From positions 1 to 64,000 of the forward strand of contig RCAB01000167.1 of assembly GCA_003640385.1 (NCBI GenBank): a stretch of DNA of 64,000 nt. Reading direction: 5' to 3'. The stretch's first letter is position 1; each line of letters opens with the position of its first letter. This document shows, piece after piece, positions 1-15,673 of this stretch. Below the pieces are notes generated by a model. It saw only the letters and a list, made by a program, of their open reading frames with translations, ran no database searches and was not told the origin of the DNA. This DNA comes from Setaria digitata (Eukaryota > Nematoda > Chromadorea > Rhabditida > Setariidae). Made by a program: the position numbers and the translations under genes.

Positions 1-1110
1 TCAGATAAAACATCTTTAAAAAGCGCGGACATGCACTCTCAACAGCTTCATTAGTTTGTTTTATAGAGCAGTAATGCTTTTGTGCTAATTTTTCAAGTCT
101 CAATAGCCTTTAGAATTTCTTGGAAATCATCTCCTAAACTCTGGCTTAATTTAAAGCTTCGTATAAAATTATTTTAATTAGGCTTTTAACGTTTTAATTG
201 AACATGCTATAATTTTCTCCGTAGCAATACCGATGAAATGATCCCACACAGTTCCTGTCATAATTTTACTATCATAAAATATGTCCATAATGGAGTAATA
301 CTCTCATCTGAAAAATTCCATAAAAGAAATACAACATAAAAATTCTTGCAATCTTTTAATTCCAGAAACTGCATCCAAAAAACCAATTAAGTTTCTCGAA
401 TTGTGTAAATGGAATACGTAACTTCCTTCTCCAAGAAAAAAAAAAAAAAAAGAAAAAAGTTCATTTCCGAACGATACTACCATAAAATAAACGTGAAATA
501 ATGTTTATTGGGCAATGTAATTATTCTTCCCTTCAATTACTTGCTATTCATTATAAAAATACTCAAATGATTTTTTCCTGCTTCTTTTCCATCAGTCACA
601 AAACTATATATCTATATATATATGTTGCTGCGTTATTTGCTCCTTCCATCATGAATATTTTCCATCGTGTTACCACACTTAAACAGTAGGGTAATAACAA
701 ATGCTAAAAGATTGTTTTCACATTTCTTCAAGATTAACCGACCAACCATTTTGCACTCCTTCGCCAAGTCTCATACTTTTAGTTTCAAGATTCGAAAATT
801 AACCAGTAGTTTAATAAATAAACTAAACAACAACACATGTCAAATACAATTTTCTTCGTATTTGAAATAACAAATATACAAAACAAAATAAGAAGAGCTG
901 AAAAACTATAGAAGCAAAAAAGAACAATTTCCTGAAGCTACCCAGTGCTACATATTCTACTCATCCATTATATATATAATTTTCTATGCGATAGCTTTCC
1001 CGAATTCCACCCCCAAGAATAATTGGTGAAATGAAGCGTACAGCAATGGGATAATATGGAAGCATTTTCCTTTCAATGGACGAGATAAAGAAATGAAATG
1101 AAATCACATT
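1..1110. other. Intergenic, AT-rich, no gene recognised
   Basis: This stretch lies downstream of the UTP20 stop codon on the minus strand. Short open frames exist on both strands (for example 501-870, plus), but they are low-complexity, lack good splice or family signals and look like chance. It holds an A-run near 435-452 and an AT dinucleotide patch near 610-625. It probably contains the UTP20 3' untranslated region and part of the space before the next gene to the left. Confidence 0.5.
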
Positions 1111-4100
1111 TCATTTAATTAAAATTTTCTTTTTTTTTTTCATTATCCGTTTCATTTTATTTTTCCGGATTTTCTTTCTTACTGCACTGACTGGATCTAG
1201 AACAGCTTCTTCCTGCAAAAATTTGAATTTGAGATTAAGAATGAATGAATGCAGAGATAAAATGAGACGCTTCAACAACAACGACTTCCTGTTTCAAAAT
1301 GCCAAACAATAGAGATTAACAGTTTCGAGAGAGAATAATCAATTATCACAACAATTAATTAACCTTTTGTTTTCGTTTCCTTCCTTCAAATCTAGCGGCG
1401 AATAATTTACTACACTCGCCTATACGCTTTGTAAATTCCTCTTCCCCAATCTTCCTTTTTATTGTTTCTGCTACTTCAATTGCGATCTTTTGCAATATTT
1501 CAGAACCTACAACAGTATGGTAATATTTCGTTTGTGATATATGAATGTAAAATAATTTGGAATAGTTTGTTTTGCAGTATATACTGATGTAAACAATGGA
1601 AAGTTCAGAAATATACTTTGAGTTGATTTGCCTTGCATTTCACGATAGAGAGAAGGTAATAATGAATCCACTACCATACTACTTCGACTGGAATCAAGTT
1701 TCAAGATGATAACCGCCGTGACTTTGAAAATATTGCTCCTCTGTAATGGTATTTTGAAATTGAAAGAAAAGATCGAAGTTCTACAAGCAATGAGAAAGCT
1801 TGCAAAAGCAACTCACGCGGATAGTTTCAGCCGGTAGTCTGACCAGCTCAAAATTGCACAACACACTTAGCCTGTGACAAAACCATCGCAGATCTTCGTC
1901 CGATCGAGTAACTACATCGAAAAGGTACACTAAATTCTTCGCTACCTAAAATATCAAATTATAATGCACTGTTTTCACTAGTGAAAATGTTCGTTAAACA
2001 GAGATATATCAATGATTCAATTTAAGACGCAAACTTTTCTAGTTCGAAAAATCTAACCTGTTCAGCTAGTTCACTATTTAGTTTGTAAGTTTTCATCTGT
2101 GCTAAAGACCATTGCATGAATTCGCGAGCTGATGGATCACTTCGAGATAACATATACTCATTACTAAGAATGGAAAACATTGATCCAAGGAATCGAGCTG
2201 CCGATAACTGGACTGCAGGTGAATTGCAGCAACGTGCCAGTGGACCCATTTCTTCTGAAAAATAGTTCCTAGAGCATTTCTGAACAAGAACGAAGTTTTA
2301 CTCTTCCAGTCTGTGAATCTTCATAACAGTAAGTAAATAATATATATACATTCAACACATTCAACATTGCTATATATCATTCTACTTTCATACCATTTCC
2401 TTATAACTATGAAATCAGTTCAATGTTTAATTATAATTAAAAATTCTGAAAATGTGATTAGAATCTGAAATTCATAATCTGCTGCCTCAGATCTAACATT
2501 TTTTCTTTTCGTATTCTTCAATACCATACTGACGTTATGGATTTATCTAACAACATAACACTACAACTCGAGAAAAAACAAACAAGTGCTTACTTAAAAT
2601 GGAGTTCAGTAGTCCTTCTTTAGCGGACTCCATCGTTTGATCCTTAAACTCACTCAATAACAAATTGAGACTGTCAATGATGACACCAATACTTTCTTCG
2701 GCGTAGGAATATAAGATATCCGCACAAATGATTTTTGATAATATAGGTAATAATTCTCGGAAAGTATGTCCAAAAATTTCATTTCTCAGTTTGCTAAATA
2801 TTACTAATACTTGCATAGCAATGCAAATGTATACTTCCTGAAAATATTTTCGACTTTTTACAACAATATTTTGCATGTTTTTTTTTTTTTTTTTTTTAAG
2901 TAACAGAATTCGCTTTTTTCTTCGATCATTTCCGGGACTATTATTATGAAAAAACTAACTTTGTTACTTTCTAACCAATCCTTTGTTGCCAAATAAATGT
3001 CATTACGTTTAGATTCTGACACAGACATTATTAGTTTCTTTATGACCAACCCTACCATCTGACGACATTCCGTACTTTCGTCATTCATCAGACGAGCCGC
3101 CAGTTTTACAAATCCCAACAAAGCAAGCTGATCATTAGTTTTCTGTAAGCAAAACATACAACTTTAAACACTACTTTCTTTCATCCTTTTTTAGGGTAAG
3201 TTTTATGGACACAATATTGGGAAGCAATGTCACAGACTAGTTTCTCAGAAAATCACACTATATAATATGTTTGACTAATAATTTCAACAATATTGATATA
3301 ACATCAACTCACCTCTAAAAATGTTCAAATGAATAACAAACCTTTGTAAGTTTTTCAAATAATACATTCAACATTTCAATTGCAGACTTTCGGCCATCTT
3401 CATATTGATAATCTAATTGTTCCAGGAAGAATTCAATGTGCTTCGATGGATCTTTACATTGTGGATGACTACCAACAAATAAAAATATCACCTGAAAGAT
3501 GAAACAGATTTTCAAAATGCCTTTTCAGGAAAATGAAAAATCGATAATCTGTCTTCTTTATATTTTAATTTAATTTAATTTCTCTTTGAGATATTATGCA
3601 ACTTTTTTTTGGTTGCTTATGTCGCCATCACATAATTCAATTCATTCAAAAGCTAAAATGCTTAGTGAGTGTGTTTCATAACATGAATAATACAGTTAAA
3701 CACAGTGACATTTTAGACAACATCAAATGGGATGTTTTCGGCAGGTTTTCTATATAAATGAAATGTAGGTTCCTTTATTGCCTAATAATCTAGTTTAAGT
3801 AAAAATGTGAGAATGAACTTGAGCAAATGAAAAAGATATAAAAATTGTTTCGAAAAAAATTTCGTAGTTACGAATAGATATATTTTGAAACAAAAATGGC
3901 AACAGAAACAGTACCTATTCATATAAAATACGATTTTTTGCATTCAAAACGATTTCCTTCGTAAAATCATTTAATTCCTAGACCTTCTCAATCAAACTAG
4001 TACGAATTTGCTCTGAGAATAATATAAAACCCTTAAAAATTTTTAATTTAATGGTGCTGCTTTACCAAAATCACGACTAAATAAACTTTCGGGATCTGAA

Positions 4101-7100
4101 AGCTATTAATTACTGTTGGATCCATCAGTCTTTAAAAATGACAATGCTTAACATAGACTAACCTGTCGGCATTGTTCTCGAATATGCGAAATTTCTGATA
4201 CAATGGCAGTTTCCGATAGATAGTGAATAATTTCGTTAATCTAAATAAACTCATACTAAACTTCAAATTTAATCAAAATGAAGGATGCGTATGATCAAAG
4301 TTCTTAAAAGATGTGCCAGTATTTACCACTTTGTAATAAAATTTTTCTATTTTTAAATGTTGCTGACTTCTAAACAAATTATTATAAAGCTAATAGATTA
4401 ATATTCTCACGCAAATTAACCTTTGGATCTAGAAGTTTGCGAATTATGATTGCTTTGATAAGTGGAAATGCCACTGCCTGTTTTTGACTATCAGCAATAT
4501 CCGTTTCAACATAAGTCAACAATAATTGCAAGCGTTTCGATGTAAGTACAAGAGTTGGCGCATCTTTTATTAACTGAGTAAGAGCCTGTAAAAATTGTTC
4601 AAATAAAAGTGAGGAAATTTAAGTTAAAAGAGTTCTAATGAATTTGCTTCGTGAAAGCTATAAAAAGAGGGAAACATTTACTGATATTAATCAAAATAAA
4701 TCATTATGAATTGTTTATAAGGCAATCAATGGCGTTATTTAGAAATGAAGGATTGTATGAAATGTTATACTGCAAATAATAGTCTTACCTTGAACACTAG
4801 CTGTGAAACTTCTATGGATTTCCGAACACATTCTTGGTTACTGCCAATTATACCGGAAACTGCATAATCCGCTAGTAAAATGAACAAACGGTTCGCAAAC
4901 TGGGTCATATTCGATCGCAATGAAGGGAGAGGAAATCTGAGCAATATTAGAAAGCATCTCAGGGAATTTACAAGGATCTAAAATATTTACATGAATGTAA
5001 AATCAAGCTAACAAATTTATTAGTTTTAAGTTACGAAAAAGAATTCTATCTTCTCAAAATTTCAAGTAAAAAAACACCGAAAACATATAATTAATTTCCA
5101 CGAACTCTAAACGAAATTCTTCTATCTAGGCTACAGAATGAGAAATTCTGAGCAGAAACAAAAAATAACACAGAACACCAAGTTAAGTTTTACGTATATT
5201 ATTCCAATAAATAAATCACCAGTAAAATTCATTATAATTAAGCCTTTTACTATCATTACCTGATCATATTTCAGCTCTAAGCATCCTAAAATAATAACGA
5301 CAAATGGATCCAAGAGTGAGATATCGACTTTTGATTCAACATCGAAAACCTTCTTTTTCAACACTGAATAGAGCTCCGAGAGACCAAATTCAACAAAGAC
5401 GTGAACTTTACTCCTGATAGACACTTTAACAACTGTCCCTATACTGAAATCACGTAAATACATGGCCATCGATTTATCATCTTAAATGGAAAAAAAAAGT
5501 GCCTGAAACTAAAACTATATCGATGGTTTTAATATCGGCCCTCTTTTTTTTTTTTTTTTTTTTTTTTTTGTTCAGCCACTAAGTTATATAAAGAATTAAG
5601 AATCCTTACTACGATTTGAAAAAAGCTGAAGAAAAAATGGGCATTATTTTCTCTATGTAAAGCAATCTTTTTCAACACCAATTTTTGGTGCTGTATGAGT
5701 TCTGCTTGTACATGTTTTTCCTTTTCTTTTTCATATAAGTATGAAAAGTTAACCGAGTTGGCTCTTTTTCCAAAATCAAACAGCTTTCGGGACGTTTTCT
5801 TTCCTTCGTCTCTTGGGCATCCGCTTCATTACTACTTTTCGTTTCCTTCAGAATTTCTATTGTTTGTTCTTTTAAAATCTGATACACAAATACTAATACA
5901 ACTTTCGGTTCAACTCCTTCATTAGTCGATATTCCCAGTGAATACTGCCGCAACAAACGACTAACTTTTCGCATCGTTTTTGCATGTGGCGCAGATTCTA
6001 CTATCTAAAATATAAAAATTACGCTAAAAAGTGATAGAAAAATGTAAATATATATACATATATGTTAATAATGTTAGAGATACTCCCTTATCTTATAACT
6101 TTCCTGTTTACTTTGCTAAATATGTTCTTATATCGACTGGTAACAGCGTTCTAGCTTACAGTCGAACTTTGATCGTGTAGCATTTAAAAATTTTTAGACT
6201 AAGAACAGAAAATGAAGGAACCTTGTTCAGGACCCCCAGAACAATATTAAAGCACCGAGAGCTTATATATCGGCCAAGTAACCTGTATGTTTCATAGGTT
6301 CGCTGTGCTTTCGCTTCGGGTACATCTTTAGTGATACCAGATATAGCTTTTTCTTCAGCTGTATCATCAAATAAATCCATATTACACACCTAGAGTCATT
6401 TAATATGGTAACCTGATCAAGTTGAAAAAGCCAAATTAATTTTGAAAACTCACAACAGCTTCTATTCAATATCTTAATGCAATATTGTGTCAAATAACAC
6501 TATTTGACTCCTTTTTTTTTCCCAATATTAGAAAAAATTATATTCTTCTTTTTTAAGGAATGAAATTCTTACATCAATAATATCCATCAAGCATGCATCT
6601 AAATCACCAGCACGTAACTGCTCCTCCATAGCTGACAGTAATTTATGCACATAAAAAATCATCACATGAATCTGAAATGAGCAAGGACTTAATCAAAATT
6701 CACAATCCATTGCCATATTCAAAAATGATGGCCTTCACAGTATTAAGAATACATGTTTCAGTACTGACCATTATCTACTATTATCATGAAAAACTTGGAT
6801 CTCATTAAGCAAGCATTGTTCTAGGTGGAACTAAACCACTGTGAATTTAAAATATACGGCAAAAATACTACTAACAAGATGCCAGTAACACTAAAGCATA
6901 TAAGATTATTACGATATAAACAAATAACGCCAATAATATTAGGTCAACTCGCAAACTCTGAGTTAAGATATTCATAAAGTGTTCACAAAAAGTGGCAAAA
7001 AAAGTATTCAACAAGCTTAAGAGAAAAAGAACTATAATGAGAGAAAGTTATACCTGATATCCTTTTTTCATCGTTTCTTTCATTTCTCGCACTATGAAAC

Positions 7101-10100
7101 GTATATATTTGGAACCCAGAATTTTAGCAATTTCAATAATAGTTCTACCCGCAGCTTCTCTTATACCAATTGATCGTGACATCAATAAAGAGCATAACTT
7201 GATTATTACACTATAAAACAAAAAATCCTCTGAATCAACGAAATCTTCGAAGAGACACGTTTGAATTCTTCTTTACCATGGCAAAATCCGGAAATAAAAA
7301 TTTATTCATTATGCAAAGATTTTTAATTACTAATTCACATCTTAAAATGACCACCTACTATAATTGATCAAAAAAAAACATTTATAAATAAACATGAAAA
7401 TTACCCAGGTAAATTGTAGTCCATAATTTTCTGTGGCATTTTTTGAAGCAATTTGACGGTAGCCACCGCAATAGGAGCTCTCTGTATGTCGTCGTCTTCT
7501 TTGTAATACTTCCCAGATTGGGCCTTTCGATGAGATACTAAGTCCTACAATTAGCCACTCTTGTATTTTCTGAATAATTAAGATAGAAGGAAAAGTGAAC
7601 TGGAAGGTAACAAATGAAACGAAAAATAGCAAAAAGTGCTTTTCCCACAATCAAAAGCCCATTATCGGATGTCGCTTTCAAAATCTTCCCAGTTTTTCTG
7701 TTCTGACTTTCCCGTGTCTTTTAGCATCATCTGTTCTGGTCTTCCTATTTTTATGAATTCAATTTAGCATTCATCGTATAATAAAGTATAAAAAAAATTT
7801 TACTTTGCCAGTTGCACAATCTTTCAACCGCGGTATCAAATATTCGACAACTTTTTGTTGTATTGATGAAGTGCTCTTTTTTAATGTACCGCTGGTGTTC
7901 ACTTTGACATTATCTTCTTCAACAGTAACTTGCATCGATTCTTCCGATTTATCATTTTCATCATTAATTTCTACCTCGTCCTTCTCTTTACTTCGTTCAT
8001 GCTGTTCATTTTCAGAAACAACGAAATGGAAACCGTCCACAATAGCAACAATGACTCTGAAATCACACAGTTGTTTGACTAACAATATATTCCAGAAGCA
8101 TGTATTTAATTTCCATTCTATCCTAGTACAAGCATTTATGACCAGATTCAAAAAATCATCTAGAAAGATGAAAAGTACAATAGTTAGACAAAACTGGAAG
8201 AGAAGAAAGAAAAAACCTTAAATTCTAACAGACCCAAAAGTTTGGATACAGGAGCTACCTGCTCCTTGACATACCTAATTGTAACTCGTAGCCATTACAG
8301 TAGCTTCAACTTTATTAATCGTAAGGAAAGATAACCAACTTCTTAAATGTAAAACCTGCCTTGATAAGATTTCCAGTTAATGTGAATATTAAACTAAACT
8401 GACGCCATAATTCAATTTGATAGTAAACAATGCCAACTGATAATCCTTAAAGATTACTAATCTCACAAACCGAAAACCGCAAATCACATAGGTCATACTG
8501 ATCGCATCTAAGAAGAAAGAGATTTTATAACAATGGAAGGAAAGCTGCTATGTCACAAGACTTTTATTAACGATTCTTTGACATAACTAAAATAACGAGA
8601 AGCACAACACTCTAGGTGGAAAAACCGAAATATAAATCTAATGAAAAGCAATGCTTAATTTACTCAAAATAATTGGACTTAATCTTAAACCTGCAGAACA
8701 GAAAAATAACAGGAGATTGCCAACAAACATAGCACTCTTCAATAATTCTTATTTTTTGACGCAATCTCAAGTTAGAAGATTAGTTTTCGAATATTCAATT
8801 TAGATAGCGACAAAATTTGCAACCTCTAATTTGAAGATGTTTTTAATTTTCACACCAAGAAGTGTCTCATGAACTTAAAAAAAAGACATTCGAGAGTGAC
8901 TTAAAATTTGATTTAAAGTTCGACTTCCTAAGAAAATGTTTGCAATACAAGCCATTAGTCATTTGGAGAAGAAAAGAAACATTGCAAGAAACAGTAACAA
9001 TTACAATTTCAGGTGAAAAGTGATTGAAACAATTCCAAAAAACTTCATTACTAATCACTACACCATACGATTTTCTTTGTGAATTAGGAAATCTCGTAAC
9101 AAATCTATTTTTTAAGATCAAATATAAAATAATAATCTCCAAAAAAGAAGCTGAAGAACCAACCTTACAATTGCTTTATGATTAACATTCACATTTTCTT
9201 TTCTTAAACGCTTCATATAGAAATCAACCATTGGAAAATACCTGAAAAATAAATTAATGATATAGTCGCTGAAGTCAAATAGAATGTAAAAGGAAACTGG
9301 ACCAAAAACCCTAGTAAGTCCCTCAAACGCCGAATGGCCAATCAGAAATTAGCAATTTAACAGTTCTTGCTCTTCAATTCCGCTTATTCTTTTTAGGATC
9401 AAGACTTCCGCTCCAAACACTATTACTCTAATTAGCAGTACTATCATTGCTAAAGATAGAGTTAAGCTAATAATAAACAAACAATTTAATAAACAATTCT
9501 TACTTTTTCCACGGTGTTCCACGCATTATTTGTGTAAGAAGTGCCAAAGCAGCATCACTAAGAGCCGATGTATTACTGGATAAATCGACTATGTAAGGCT
9601 GCAAGAGAGGCAGCACAAACCGCAGCAATACTCCATTTGGAATACGAATCTACAATATAATGCAAGTTATTGTCGAATAATTCAGGGTTTGGATTACCAC
9701 TAATTCTTTTAATACGTAAAATTTTTAAACTCAAGGTAGTTCGCATAAATAATCACTAACTTCTCCTGATTCCAGACCTTGCTTTAGCTTATAGAACGCG
9801 CGTTGCCGCCGGTGAATTTGCATGTGAGTAACGTTCTCGAAGAAATCTAGATCAATTTCTGCAGTATTTCTGAGTGGTATAAGATAACGAAAATCTTTGT
9901 GTTCCGGAAAACATGCAATCATCGAAACGAGAAGATTTACAAAATCATGACGTATTATCTGGAATTTAACTAAATTTATCACTTCATTAATGACCTAATT
10001 GATTAAGGAAGAGGGTAGAGTTCAACTGACTTCTTTCACCAATGAACTTTGAACCAAGTAATAGTTTACTGCGAAAGGAATTAAAAAAAAAAAATACTTC

Positions 10101-13100
10101 TTTCTGATCATTTAAGCCCTTCAATACAAGAGGTAGCATATGCGAATCAATTCCATTTTGTCCTTCATGCTCATTCATATTATTTCCAAAGTACTCAATA
10201 ACACAACGGAAGTTTCTGGCTGCTGCTGAGCGCAATGAAATATCTTTCGCCTGAAATCAACAGCAAATCTGCCAAATAACAGTTTTTTCTTCTTTTTTTT
10301 TTTTTTAATGAATAAGTTCCCGAGAAAATAAGAAACATAAGTCATACTTTTTTACTAATTCTTGATTGTTACTTTAAAAATATCGATACCTGAACAATAA
10401 CATAATAGTCGTTATGCAATAGCAAATATAGCAGCACCGGATCAATCACTTCATTCGCTGTTAAAGCCTGTAATTTCAAAGTGAACATGGATCGATAAAA
10501 TTTTTTCTATCCATTCTTAACAAGTCACTGTAAGCAGAAGGAACAATAAGAATAGTATGAAGTTGGAAGCACAAACTTTGAGAAGATCTAGATAAGCACT
10601 ATGTCGTTTGTCGTAATCTGGTTCATCAATTCGTCTTCCATCCCAAGCATCCAAGTTTACTATATAACTTAGTAATTCAGATTTTCGCTTGTCATTTTCC
10701 TTCAACTTGTTTGCTATGGCTTCCTCAATTTTTTGGAGAATTTCACGATATGAACGTTCCATTAGTGTAGACTGCATATTTGTAAGATTCCTAGAAGTAA
10801 GCCTTACTTGCAGAATGATGAATTGAACATTCTTATCACTGATATAAAATAACTATGCAGAGGAAATGATGAAATTTCAACCCATTTGAGAAAAATTTTT
10901 CCCGATATCAATGTTTAAGATAACTCAATAATGTACAATCCTGTCTCCCAAATTTTAAGGGCATGCTTTAGCAGTAAATATCCACATGTTGCTGCCTTTT
11001 TCTCCAAACATACGAAATTATGAACATTCATATCGGGTAGGATAAATGCCAAGTAAATTTTCGATTTTTTCGAAGTTTAAAAAATTAAACAGCACAAATA
11101 ATCTTATTGAAACTTGAAATAATTACTTCAAAAATTCAGTTCCATCTGTCGCTACAGCAATAAGCCGTAAAACAGTGGAAAGCAGCGAGTTAACAGCATC
11201 AACGGAATGCACAGTTCCAGATTCCAGAAATGTCAACAGAACCGAAATATATCGTTTTATCATTTCTTCGTCTTGGACAAATTCACTTAACCTAAATACA
11301 AATTTTATTTCGCAAACGACAACATTTTCCATGTTTTTATCATAAATCCTAGCGCATCTCTGAAAATTTGATGAAAACAAGTACAACCAGATAGGTAATA
11401 TAGTAATGCACTCTGTATCATAAAATTAAATTTGAATACCAACCTGTTCAATACTTCCAAGTGTTTCATATTAAGTTTACGATTTTCACCTTTGAAAAGC
11501 AAGGAATCAAAAATAAATGCCAATATCTTTGGTAACTCACAAAGCACCATAGCTGTTCCACTATTTATACCTGAAATCATCAAAAAACCGTGCAAAAAAT
11601 GAAATGCAATTACAATTTAGAAAGAAAAAATAAAAGTACATGAAATTAGATATCTGAAGAATAAATCTCACTTACCAGGAATTTCTGGAAGCTTATTTAA
11701 CATAATATCTGCCACTGGATCGGGCGCAACCTCATCTGCCAAAGTAAGCAAATTGAGTAAGCCGTCAACGACTTTGTCTTTCACTAATTCGCTGACACTT
11801 TTCGATGAAAGCATACTGCACAGGAGTGAAAGTACTGAATATTGTGTGTCATTACTGACTGATGGAATTTGAAGGCGTAAAAGATAGAACAGCCTAGAAA
11901 TAAGCGAATTTTTAAACTTCTAATAACAAGCACTAGAAATGGATTTAGAGTAGACTATACTTAGAAATTATATGTGATACGACCAGTTTATTCTAAAAGA
12001 TTATACAATGAAAGCTAAATGAGACTTACTTTGGTACTGATGTCCATGAAAGGAATACTTGCACCAAGTTAAACGGAACTTTCGGAACACCATTATCATA
12101 ATGTTTATCACACTGTGGAACTATGATATACTTTATAAATGCATTAATCTCATCAGCTTCAAGCTTACGATCTTGACATAAACGGAAAATCTGAAATAGA
12201 AATTGTACAAATTAAATAACCAATTTACTGCTAACATCCTTTAAAAATTCCCCTTAGGCCTTCTACTCTTCTCTAGTTCACATTATTTTGAAATTTTTCA
12301 AAGCAACAGACACCGTCAACTTCTATTTCATCTTGAAGATAAATGAAACATAACCATACTGAATCATGAGTTAAATAGAAAATTTATTCTTAAAATTCGT
12401 ACAGAGGCCAACATTCCGAACCAGGGATAAAAGCTACCAATTTCAGTCAAAAATTTTTAATTATAAATTTTCTATACTCCTTTTGGTGATTCCTTCAACT
12501 TCATTTCACGCAATCAGTTATTCTTGATAGCAGCATCACTTAATATTTAATCCTAACTTCGTCATTCCCATGATAAATTTTACAACCTTCTTACAATCAC
12601 CCAACTCCTAGTCTCACGAATCAAGAAACCAAGAGGAAGAAAAAGGTTTAAATTTAATAACTCTGTTTCAAATATAGTACGAATACAATTACGATAATCA
12701 TAGTCTTCTCAGGTTTATTAAATTTTTATCGTTACTCATAAACTTCAGTACATAATACCTGGACATGTAGTCAATTCACACTAACATTACTTTAAAATCA
12801 TTTTCATTAAAATTGCCCCAATAATTTATTTTATAATCAGATTATAAAGTCATTCAAACATATTCTTGAGTTCATGTCTTCTTTTTATAAAGTCACCTAT
12901 TTTTTAATGACTTTAAAACAAAGATCTAGTACAGAAATTTGAAATTCGAACTAACTTCTCTGAAAGCACTGCATGCAAGTCGACGCAATTCCTTAAGTCG
13001 CTTCACAAGATGCAACTGAACCGAAGCCAAATTCTGCATCGCCAAACAAGAAAGTAATGCTCCAACCAAGCAAATTCGGAACAGCAATTGTCTCTGGGCA

Positions 13101-13154
13101 TTTGTTAGTACTGATGAAAGTATGCTTGATATCAGTGAAATACTTCGCAATGAA
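1111..13154 (-). other. utp20: UTP20 exon block 2 (DRIM region to C-terminus)
   Basis: The block opens at 13,154 after a TTTCAG acceptor, in the phase needed by the donor at 24,872. It reads SLRSISLISSILSS... to VKRLKELRRLACSAFRE. Further exons carry INAFIKYIIVPQ (about 12,150), LSEFVQDEEMIKRYISVLLT (about 11,250), EPDYDKRHSAYLDLLK (about 10,600), DFFENVTHMQIHRRQRAF (about 9,830), MRKVSRLLRQYSLGI (about 5,950), VHVFVEFGLSELYSV (about 5,400) and TIKRKIGEEEFTKRIGECS (1,362-1,497). The final exon is 1,111-1,212, basic, ending KKKKKILIK. Its reading frame crosses an 11-base A run, so a sequencing slip there would change the last few residues. Confidence 0.85.
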
Positions 13155-15616
13155 CTGAAACAATGAACAAAAAAACATATAGAATTCGAAGTTTAAGATG
13201 AATTTGATAATCGATCATTTCAACCTAATTTCATTTTATACATATCCAAAACAAAATAAAACACTTAAATATCAACAGCTTTTTACCGCTGATCACTGTG
13301 GTGTATTGCATATTTGAAACCATCACTCGAGAATTTTCTCTCGAATAGAACTTCGTTACTAGCTCATCCATCCATCCATTCAATTTATTTGATTAATGTA
13401 ATTTTGAAGAGTAACTTTTTATTTAATACTTAAAGTCTGTAGAATGAATTATTCCATCAGTCACCACAAACTGACTTCTTTCATTCTACAATTTTGTTCA
13501 TAATTCATTTGATGAAAAAAGTTCATAATTCATTTGATGGAAAATTTCCCTTTTTTTTTTTTCTTTTTATGACTCAGGGATATTTTATAGAATTGAGAAT
13601 TGCTGATGGAAGAATCCTAAGCCTTTACTAGTGTACGCATTCTGAACAACAAACAACAGTCGTTCCCCTTACTTCAGGAAAATGAATATCAAATTTCGTT
13701 TTCGGTCTACCATTCAAGCTTCTTTATTTTCTTATAATATCTCTTTTATAGCTCCTAACAATGATGCATTTGTATTTATCACAGCTACTTCTCTTAGTTC
13801 TAATAACCCTTTGATATTCAAATATTCCTTCAGATCTCAATTATTGAATTTCATCAAATTTTAACTCACTATTAGCACGTCTTGCAATAAATGCTATCAG
13901 AAAAAAAAAAATTAAAAATTGTTAATTTAATCTTAATTTCATTACTCTGAATGGATAATATTCTACCTTACATATCTTTTTTAAACTTATTAACATATAA
14001 ATTCAGAAATAACCATAAGCTGATTAGCAATAATTAGATGAAATGATAAATTTAATTAAGGAAATCAAATGGACCTAACGAATTTCGCTTTAGCTTTTCC
14101 CGCTATCTGTTGCATTTTTTTTTTTTTTTTTTATCCGTAAGCAATCATATCTTTTTTTCATTCGTTTTTTTTTTTTTTTTTTACATTTAAACCTTATACT
14201 GATACACTTCTTGAGTTCATCTTTAAATTTTCCACATTTTCAAAATGATAAAATAGACTCATTATAATTGGAGAAATAAATGTGAAATAAACATTTATCA
14301 TCAAATGTAGTTGTAGTAAACATATACTTTAATTTTCATAAAAGTTTCTTCCAATGAACTTTTTGATGGACTTTTTAAAACACTCAAAATATACTTTTTT
14401 ATTAAGTCATAAAAATGCGCTGAATTATTACAGGAAATCAGTGATTGTCTGAAGGAAATGATAAAAATTTTTGAAATAATTCCTCTAAAATGTTAAATAC
14501 TCTCATAAACTAAAGCAATAGTCCTTTTTTTTTTTTTCTTTAATGCTATTCTCAAAAATAGATATATTTCTGAGATCATAAAGTGAAACTAGCCTGACAA
14601 ATTAGAATGTGAAAAATAATCAATTTAAAAGGGATATTCTTTTACTGTGACTCACCATTACTTTAACAATTAATGAATATCTGATATTGAAAATGTAGGA
14701 AGCTGATGTGAAGGTCAGTTATGTATTCTAAATGCTTCCATTAGATAGTTTTAGTCTTTTTTTTTTCCTTCCTTTTTCCATTTTAGCAAAAATTCTTAGT
14801 TTCTTTTCGAAAAAATAATTCCAGTCAACACACTACTAATACTATTTCTTCGCCACTTAAAAAATTAGCAAAATGAATGATTTAAAATGAAAAACTTTCC
14901 AAATATTTATGAATGCGTGCATGCACTAATCAGTTAATTAGCCTAGAAGTTGGCAATGTATACAGATGAATTATGCATCAAATCATTTACAGTTTGATAA
15001 AAGTAACAAGATTTATCTAAAAAAAAAAAAAAAATGTTTTAAATCATCCAACAAATTTCATCTAAAAGAAAAACAAAAGAAAAAATGCCACTAAAAACTG
15101 AATCGTCCAAATTTCTAATATTTTTTATTTAGCATATTTATTTATTCCCACACAACTTTATCTCCTCTTTTCTTTTTCCTCTCCAAAAAAAGAAAAAAAA
15201 AACAAAAAAAAAAACAAAATGAAGAAAAAAAAAAAAAGAAAGAAGAAAAATCCTCTTCTTCCATTTCTTTCCTCCACCATTTGTGTACATTTTATTTATT
15301 TTATTCTTTTTTTTTTTTTCCCCCTTTCCTTCTCATCAATATCATTTTAACAGATGTTATAATTATTTCCAAAAAAAAGAAAAGAAGAGAAAAAACTATC
15401 AAAAAAATATAATTTACAAAAAAAAATAATGAAAATTACGTAAATTATTTGCTTGTTTGTTTGCTTCTTAATTAATCTTTCTTTATAAACTATAATTATC
15501 TTGAGCGCTTATTTATTTTCATCGCTCATTATTGTTATTTTTGAACAAATTAAAATAGAAAATACATAAACATCATGTTATTCAACTTTATAATGATGAT
15601 AGTGTGATATGTACAC

Positions 15617-15673
<57 letters not shown>

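Noticed and set aside
7805..8221. 138-codon plus-strand open frame
   Set aside because: It lies opposite UTP20 exons, where the minus strand reads a charged linker (SENEQHERSKEKDEVEIND), and its Ser/Phe-rich product is what an antisense of acidic coding sequence looks like.
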